Source: HGM04593 sp045634305 (GTDB lineage: Bacteria > Bacteroidota > Bacteroidia > Bacteroidales > Bacteroidaceae). From it: a stretch of 64,000 nucleotides of DNA. A program made the position numbers and the translations under genes. Shown piece by piece: positions 59,828-64,000 of this stretch. The notes under the pieces were generated by a model that was not told the origin of the DNA, did not search any database, and was given only the letters and a program-made list of their open reading frames with translations. The first letter of the stretch is position 1. Every line of letters begins with the position of its first letter. The stretch is taken from NCBI GenBank assembly GCA_045634305.1, contig JAZQZZ010000040.1, positions 1-64,000 of the forward strand, in the 5' to 3' direction.

Positions 59828-59871
59828 ATATGACAAAGATGGCGACCAAGCAGTCGCCATCTTTGTCATAT
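59828..59871. terminator. Bidirectional terminator between hpf and ygiQ
   Basis: A 19-bp perfect stem (59828-59846 with 59853-59871) with a CAAGCA loop. It includes the ygiQ stop codon (59866-59868). T-rich sides occur on both strands. Confidence 0.8.
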
Positions 59872-61722
59872 TCCTAATTTCTTAACCAAATCATTCCTTC
59901 CCATCCGTCGAAGCAGTTGTGCTATCTGCTTGCGCTCCTCAGGCTTGTACCAGAAGAAGAACCTTCGTTGCGCTTCCTTGTCTTTCATTGAACGTGCAAC
60001 GTAGACATTCTCGCCCGTTTCGGGGTTGATGCCGGTGTAGTACATCTCTGTTGCCATTGTCATTGGCGTGGGGGTGAAATCCTGTACCTGTTCCAGGTGA
60101 AAGTTCAGTTGCTTTGTCTCTGCTGCAAGTTCGGCCATTGCTTCCACCGTGCTGCCGGGGTGGCTGCTAATGAAGTAGGGGATAATCTGCTGCTTCAGGT
60201 TGTGGCGGCTGTTTATTCGGTCGAATATTCGCTTGAAGTCATGGAACTGCTTGAACGATGGCTTGCGCATGAGTTTGAGCACTGCATCGTTCGTGTGTTC
60301 GGGAGCCACCTTCAGACGGCCGCTGACGTGGTTTATTATCAGTTCCTCGGTATATCTGTCTGTAACCTCATCGCGTTGCTTGTCGCCTGTTCTGTGAAGC
60401 AGCATGTCATATCTTACACCGCTGCCAATAAAACTCTTCTTTATACAGGGCAGCGCATCCACTTTCCTGTAAAGTTCGAGCAGTGCACCGTGGTCAATGT
60501 TCATGTTTGGGCATATCTTTGGTTGTATGCACGAGGGACGTGAGCATTTGGCGCACAGCTCACTGTTCTTTCCCTTCATCATGTACATGTTTGCCGACGG
60601 ACCTCCAAGGTCGCTAAGGTAACCTTTGAAATCCTCCATCTTTGCAATCTCCTTTATTTCGCGCAGGATGCTTTCCTGGCTGCGGTTGACAATGAACTTG
60701 CCCTGATGTGCCGATATGGTGCAGAAGGCGCAGCCGCCAAAACATCCGCGGTGTATGTTTACCGAGTGCTTTATCATGTCGTATGCCGGTATGCGCTTGC
60801 CGTTGTATTTCGGGTGTGGCAGACGGGTGTATGGCAGGTCGAAACTGTGGTCGAGCTGTTCAGTTGTCATTGTGGGGAATGGCGGGTTTATTACCACCAC
60901 ACCTTCGTCATACTCCTGCAATAGTCTCTTTGCACTCACTTTGTTCGACTCCTTCTCTATCGCAAGGAAGTTGGCAGCTTGCTTTGCCTTGTCGTTGAGA
61001 CACACGGTGTGCGGGGCAAGCATCTTGTCTTGTGTCCCGTCAATGGTAATCTCGCTCTTGCGGGCAAGGTATCCGGTCTGGCGTATCTCTTTGGTTATCT
61101 CGCGTGCGACGTCGGCAGTGATGTGCCCGGAGCTGCTCTCCTGCAATCTTGCCTGCATAGCCTTGCACAGCGCGGTCATCGGCTGTTCGCCCATGCCGTA
61201 AACAAGCACGTCGGCTTTGCTGTCTACAAGAATGCTCTTCATCAAGCGGTCCTGCCAATAGTCGTAGTGTGTGAAACGGCGCATGGATGCCTCAATGCCG
61301 CCAATCACCACGGGACAGTCGGGATATAGCTTCTTGAGGATGTTTGAATAGACTGTTGTTGCATATTCGGGACGCATGCTGTGCTTGCCGTTTGGTGAGT
61401 AGGCGTCTTCGCTGCGGAATCGCTTGGCTGCGGTGTATTTGTTCACCATAGAATCCATACAACCTGCAGATATGCCAAAGAAGAGGCGGGGACGCCCCAT
61501 CTTCTTGAAGTCGCGCAGGTCGTCCTGCCAGTTGGGCTGTGGGACGATGGCTACTCTCAGGCCCTCGGCTTCCAACAGGCGGCAAATGACAGCGGCACCG
61601 AACGATGGGTGGTCGACATAGGCGTCGCCACTGAACATGACAACGTCCAGCTCGTCCCATCCGCGCAGTTCGGCTTCCTTGCGGGTGGTGGGCAGCCAAT
61701 CTGTGATTTTTCTGTTACTCAT
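59866..61722 (-). CDS. ygiQ: YgiQ-family radical SAM protein
   Basis: A 618-residue radical SAM enzyme of unknown reaction. Cluster motif CFGGCAFC (CxxxCxxC) in the centre, preceded by the N-terminal YgiQ domain (VMFSGDAYVDHPSFG start) and followed by SDLGGPSANMY and the DVTPTPMT-like FTPTPMTMATEMYYTG end. A four-cysteine cluster C-terminal to the core (CAKCSRPSC, CPN) may hold a second centre. Size and order match E. coli YgiQ. Its start overlaps the small unknown gene by 8 bases. Confidence 0.93.
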   Translation of the reverse strand: MSNRKITDWLPTTRKEAELRGWDELDVVMFSGDAYVDHPSFGAAVICRLLEAEGLRVAIVPQPNWQDDLRDFKKMGRPRLFFGISAGCMDSMVNKYTAAKRFRSEDAYSPNGKHSMRPEYATTVYSNILKKLYPDCPVVIGGIEASMRRFTHYDYWQDRLMKSILVDSKADVLVYGMGEQPMTALCKAMQARLQESSSGHITADVAREITKEIRQTGYLARKSEITIDGTQDKMLAPHTVCLNDKAKQAANFLAIEKESNKVSAKRLLQEYDEGVVVINPPFPTMTTEQLDHSFDLPYTRLPHPKYNGKRIPAYDMIKHSVNIHRGCFGGCAFCTISAHQGKFIVNRSQESILREIKEIAKMEDFKGYLSDLGGPSANMYMMKGKNSELCAKCSRPSCIQPKICPNMNIDHGALLELYRKVDALPCIKKSFIGSGVRYDMLLHRTGDKQRDEVTDRYTEELIINHVSGRLKVAPEHTNDAVLKLMRKPSFKQFHDFKRIFDRINSRHNLKQQIIPYFISSHPGSTVEAMAELAAETKQLNFHLEQVQDFTPTPMTMATEMYYTGINPETGENVYVARSMKDKEAQRRFFFWYKPEERKQIAQLLRRMGRNDLVKKLGI

Positions 61723-62035
61723 CTGCTCCTTCGGCCTCCTCTGCTGTCGCTGTTGCCATCCACTCTGTGTAGCACTTGATAAGGTTCTTCAGTCCAAGAG
61801 CCTTCATGTCCTCGTGGTAAAGGATGGGGCAGATGTCCAGTAGCTCCTTCGATGCCATTGTCTGCGATGCAATGAGTGAACGCACTGTGAGACGCAACTT
61901 GTTGAGCGACTCCTCGTCAATGATACCTGTGCTGTTGGCAATTCTGTCAAACAGTGAATATTTCCTGATTATCTGCAGTTGTTCTTCGGTAACCTCAATG
62001 GTTCTTGTTCCCGATGCGTTTGCATTTATTTTCAT
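61715..62035 (-). CDS. Small conserved hypothetical protein
   Basis: A 106-residue protein starting at ATG 62035 (MKINANASGTRTIEVTEEQL). It is helix-rich, soluble and acidic at the C-terminus (TATAEEAEGADE). No cysteines of motif value, no family I recognise. It overlaps ygiQ by 8 bases, and tsaE is 70 bases upstream on the same strand. Tight coupling with ygiQ suggests joint expression. Confidence 0.65.
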   Translation of the reverse strand: MKINANASGTRTIEVTEEQLQIIRKYSLFDRIANSTGIIDEESLNKLRLTVRSLIASQTMASKELLDICPILYHEDMKALGLKNLIKCYTEWMATATAEEAEGADE

Positions 62036-62104
62036 ATTGTAGTGTTTTAGTTTGTTCAAATGTTCTTGTATACTTCGCTTTGCCCGGTATGACAAAAGCG
62101 ATGT

Positions 62105-62536
62105 TCACCCGTTCACGGTTACCTTTATTGTGCGTGCACCGTCCTCACCTTCAGTAATGTCTACCCTGATGTGCTCCTCGGGTAACAGCTCTTCAATAAG
62201 CTCCGGCCACTCGATAAAGCAGTAGGCATTGCTGTAGAAGTACTCTTCGTAGCCCATGTTGTAGACCTCGGCGATGGACTTTATGCGGTAGAAATCGAAG
62301 TGAAATATTGTGTTCGCATCCCTGTCCTCGTACTCGTTCACAATGGCGAATGTGGGCGAGTTGATGGTGTCCTCGACACCAAGTTCCTCGCACAGGCTCT
62401 TGATGAAAGTTGTCTTGCCGGTGCCCATCTTGCCATAGAAGGCAAAAATATTTCCCTTCTGCAAAAAGCCGGTGAACCATTTCGCAGCCTGGGAATACTC
62501 CTCAAGGCTATGTATTGTAAATGTCTGTTCGCTCAT
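62105..62536 (-). CDS. tsaE: tRNA threonylcarbamoyladenosine biosynthesis ATPase TsaE
   Basis: ATPase of the TsaB-TsaD-TsaE complex making t6A37 on ANN-decoding tRNAs. The 143 residues show Walker A GKMGTGKTT (35-43), SPTFAIVNEY and HFDFYRI, ending with IEWPELIEELLPEEHIRVDI, all signature TsaE blocks. The ATG overlaps the porX stop by one base (TAATG), so translation is coupled to porX. Confidence 0.95.
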   Translation of the reverse strand: MSEQTFTIHSLEEYSQAAKWFTGFLQKGNIFAFYGKMGTGKTTFIKSLCEELGVEDTINSPTFAIVNEYEDRDANTIFHFDFYRIKSIAEVYNMGYEEYFYSNAYCFIEWPELIEELLPEEHIRVDITEGEDGARTIKVTVNG

Positions 62537-64000
62537 TATTGTCGGTTGTTTTTAGGTTTCATTGTTATGAATGGAATAAGCATCTCTTCCATTGATATGC
62601 CGCCATGCTGGAACGTATCCTTGTAGTATGATACGTAGTAGTTGTAGTTATTGGGATAAGCAAAGAACCTGTTGCCTGTGGCAAAGATGTAGCTTGTGCT
62701 TATGTTCGGTTGTGGAAGGAATGCCTTGGCCGGGTTCTTGATCTCAAAGATATCCTTACCGCTGTAGTTGAGCGCCTTGCCCAGTTTGTAGCGCAGGTTG
62801 GTGTTGGTGTTCTTGTCTCCGATGACCTTGGTGGGTGTGTCCACCTGTATGCTGCCATGGTCGGTTGTTATTACGACTGTGTAGTTGCTGTCAGCAAGGT
62901 AGTCGAACAGCTTCTTAATTGCCGAGTGGCGTATCCATGATTGTGTTATAGAACGGTATGCCGCCTCGTTGGCTGCCAGTTCGCGTACCATCATTGACTC
63001 TGTGCGGGCATGCGAAAGCATGTCGATGAAGTTTACCACAAGCACGTTAATGTTGTTCTTTGCCAGGCTGTGGATGTTGTCGATATACTTCTCGGCTGCT
63101 GCCGATGTGAGTACCTTGCCATATGAATAGCTGTCCTTGCGGCGGTAGCGTGCTATCTGTGTCGCGATGAGTGCCTCTTCGTTCAGGTTCTTGCCCTCTT
63201 CTTCCTCCTCGTCAACCCACAGCTGTGGGAACATATCTTTTATCTGACTTGGCATGAGTCCCGAGAAGATGGCGTTACGGGCATACTGCGTTGCCGTGGG
63301 CAGGATGCTGGTGTATAGCTCCTCCTCAATGACAAAGTTGCCGCCAATCTCTTTGGCAAGCATGCGCCATTGGTCATATCGGAAATTGTCTATAATAATC
63401 ATGAATACCTTCTCGCCCTTGTCTACAAGCGGGAATATGCGTTCACGGAACAGGTCGTGGCTCATGAGCGGGCGTTCATCGCGGCCGGAAACCATCCACT
63501 CCATGTAGTTGTTTTTTACAAAACGTGCATATATACTGTTTGCCTCTTCCTTCTGCGACTTGAGCATGTCGTGCATCTGTGTGTCGGCCTCTTCGAGCTG
63601 CAGTTCCCAATAGACAATCTTGCGGTATATGTCCATCCACTCTTCTGTGGTGCGTGCATCACCTATCTGCATAGATAGCTTACCGAAGTTCTGCTGGTAA
63701 GCAGTGTTGGCCTTTTCTGCTACAATCTCTTTGTGGTGGATATTCTTCTTGAGTGTAAGGAGAATCTGGTTGGGGTTCACCGGTTTTATCAGGTAGTCTG
63801 CAATCTTAGAACCTATTGCCTGTTCCATGATATCCTCTTCCTCGCTTTTTGTTACCATGACAACCGGTGTCTGCGGGTGCATCTCCTTGATTCTGCTCAA
63901 GGTCTCCAGTCCTGTAAGTCCTGGCATGTTCTCGTCGAGCAGCACAAGGTCAAAAGCCTCTTTGGTGCAGGCGTCAATGGCATCGGGGCCGTTGGTCACT
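62536..64000 (-). CDS. porX: PorX, response regulator with PglZ phosphatase domain (5' end outside window)
   Basis: PorX links a two-component signal to T9SS gene expression and has an alkaline-phosphatase-superfamily (PglZ) domain that degrades oligonucleotide-type substrates. The visible 487 residues begin inside the receiver domain: phosphoacceptor Asp22 of the fragment (LVLLDENMPGL), VVMVTKS, and IKPVNPNQIL with the lysine. A helical linker follows, then the PglZ domain with IIIDNFRYDQW, LPTATQYARNAIFSG (nucleophile region) and TTDHGSIQVD metal-binding motif. About 30 N-terminal residues lie beyond the window. Continues on the minus strand past 64000. Confidence 0.92.
   Translation of the reverse strand, partial: VTNGPDAIDACTKEAFDLVLLDENMPGLTGLETLSRIKEMHPQTPVVMVTKSEEEDIMEQAIGSKIADYLIKPVNPNQILLTLKKNIHHKEIVAEKANTAYQQNFGKLSMQIGDARTTEEWMDIYRKIVYWELQLEEADTQMHDMLKSQKEEANSIYARFVKNNYMEWMVSGRDERPLMSHDLFRERIFPLVDKGEKVFMIIIDNFRYDQWRMLAKEIGGNFVIEEELYTSILPTATQYARNAIFSGLMPSQIKDMFPQLWVDEEEEEGKNLNEEALIATQIARYRRKDSYSYGKVLTSAAAEKYIDNIHSLAKNNINVLVVNFIDMLSHARTESMMVRELAANEAAYRSITQSWIRHSAIKKLFDYLADSNYTVVITTDHGSIQVDTPTKVIGDKNTNTNLRYKLGKALNYSGKDIFEIKNPAKAFLPQPNISTSYIFATGNRFFAYPNNYNYYVSYYKDTFQHGGISMEEMLIPFITMKPKNNRQ

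Noticed and set aside
1..64000. Defence island, CRISPR array, transposon or secondary-metabolite cluster
   Set aside because: No regularly spaced repeats, transposases, cas or restriction genes, or biosynthetic modules were seen; nearly all genes are recognisable core functions.

Overview
The window is a chromosomal housekeeping segment of an anaerobic member of the Bacteroidales. Four things support this. Type IX secretion (T9SS) genes typical of the phylum are present: porU, porV, porG and the 3' part of porX. Promoter-like sites follow the Bacteroidetes pattern TTTG-N19-TAnnTTTG, and Shine-Dalgarno sites are nearly absent. There are phylum-restricted families (DUF2851, DUF6242, DUF6089, a single-chain SecDF, the viroplasmin-type RNase H). 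Class I fumarase, malate dehydrogenase and rubrerythrin suit an anaerobe that ferments to succinate. A Prevotella-like or other T9SS-positive family is likely; I cannot name the genus. I saw no rRNA, tRNA, CRISPR array, transposase, prophage or defence island.

Layout. 0.1-3.6 kb, minus: a lipoprotein with a four-cysteine site, argH, an SRPBCC protein, pyrE and a SUI1-like factor. 3.7-15.3 kb, plus: rex, a FAH-family enzyme, porU, porV, ispF, a metallophosphoesterase, a SanA-like protein, ribD, a DUF6242 lipoprotein and porG. 15.4-21.7 kb, plus: uppS, bamA, three OmpH/Skp-like chaperones and murI, an envelope-assembly block. 21.7-23.9 kb, minus: a LolC/E-like permease, rbfA and an O-methyltransferase. 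24.1-28 kb, plus: xerD, a TPR/OmpA-like lipoprotein and dprA. 28.1-29.4 kb: an AT-richer islet with unknown minus-strand genes and a duplicated hairpin element. 29.4-33.1 kb, plus: hflX, fumarase and rubrerythrin. Then a lytic transglycosylase (minus); an rRNA methyltransferase with an arginine-rich tail, purD and two membrane proteins (plus); a radical SAM protein, two LTA-synthase-like enzymes, RNase H and argS (minus); two rhomboids and secDF (plus); DUF2851 and a 7TM-HD protein (minus); gltX, waaA, mdh, rpsU, xerC and hpf (plus); and ygiQ, a small unknown gene, tsaE and porX (minus), with porX cut by the window end.

How the genes fit together. Envelope biogenesis dominates: SecDF exports, Skp-like chaperones and BamA build the outer membrane, the LolC/E-like permease and WaaA act on lipoproteins and LPS, UppS and MurI feed peptidoglycan, and PorU/V/G/X belong to the T9SS. 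The rest is translation, nucleotide and cofactor synthesis, central metabolism and DNA processing.

I found no convincing undescribed multi-gene system. The signals most worth a second look are RNA- and DNA-level: two tandem hairpin elements with compensatory base changes upstream of hflX, a perfect hairpin that holds the xerC start codon, and terminators that contain the stop codon of the opposing gene. At protein level, a shortened DUF2851 protein, the arginine-rich repeat tail on the methyltransferase and the rex-porU gene order stand out.
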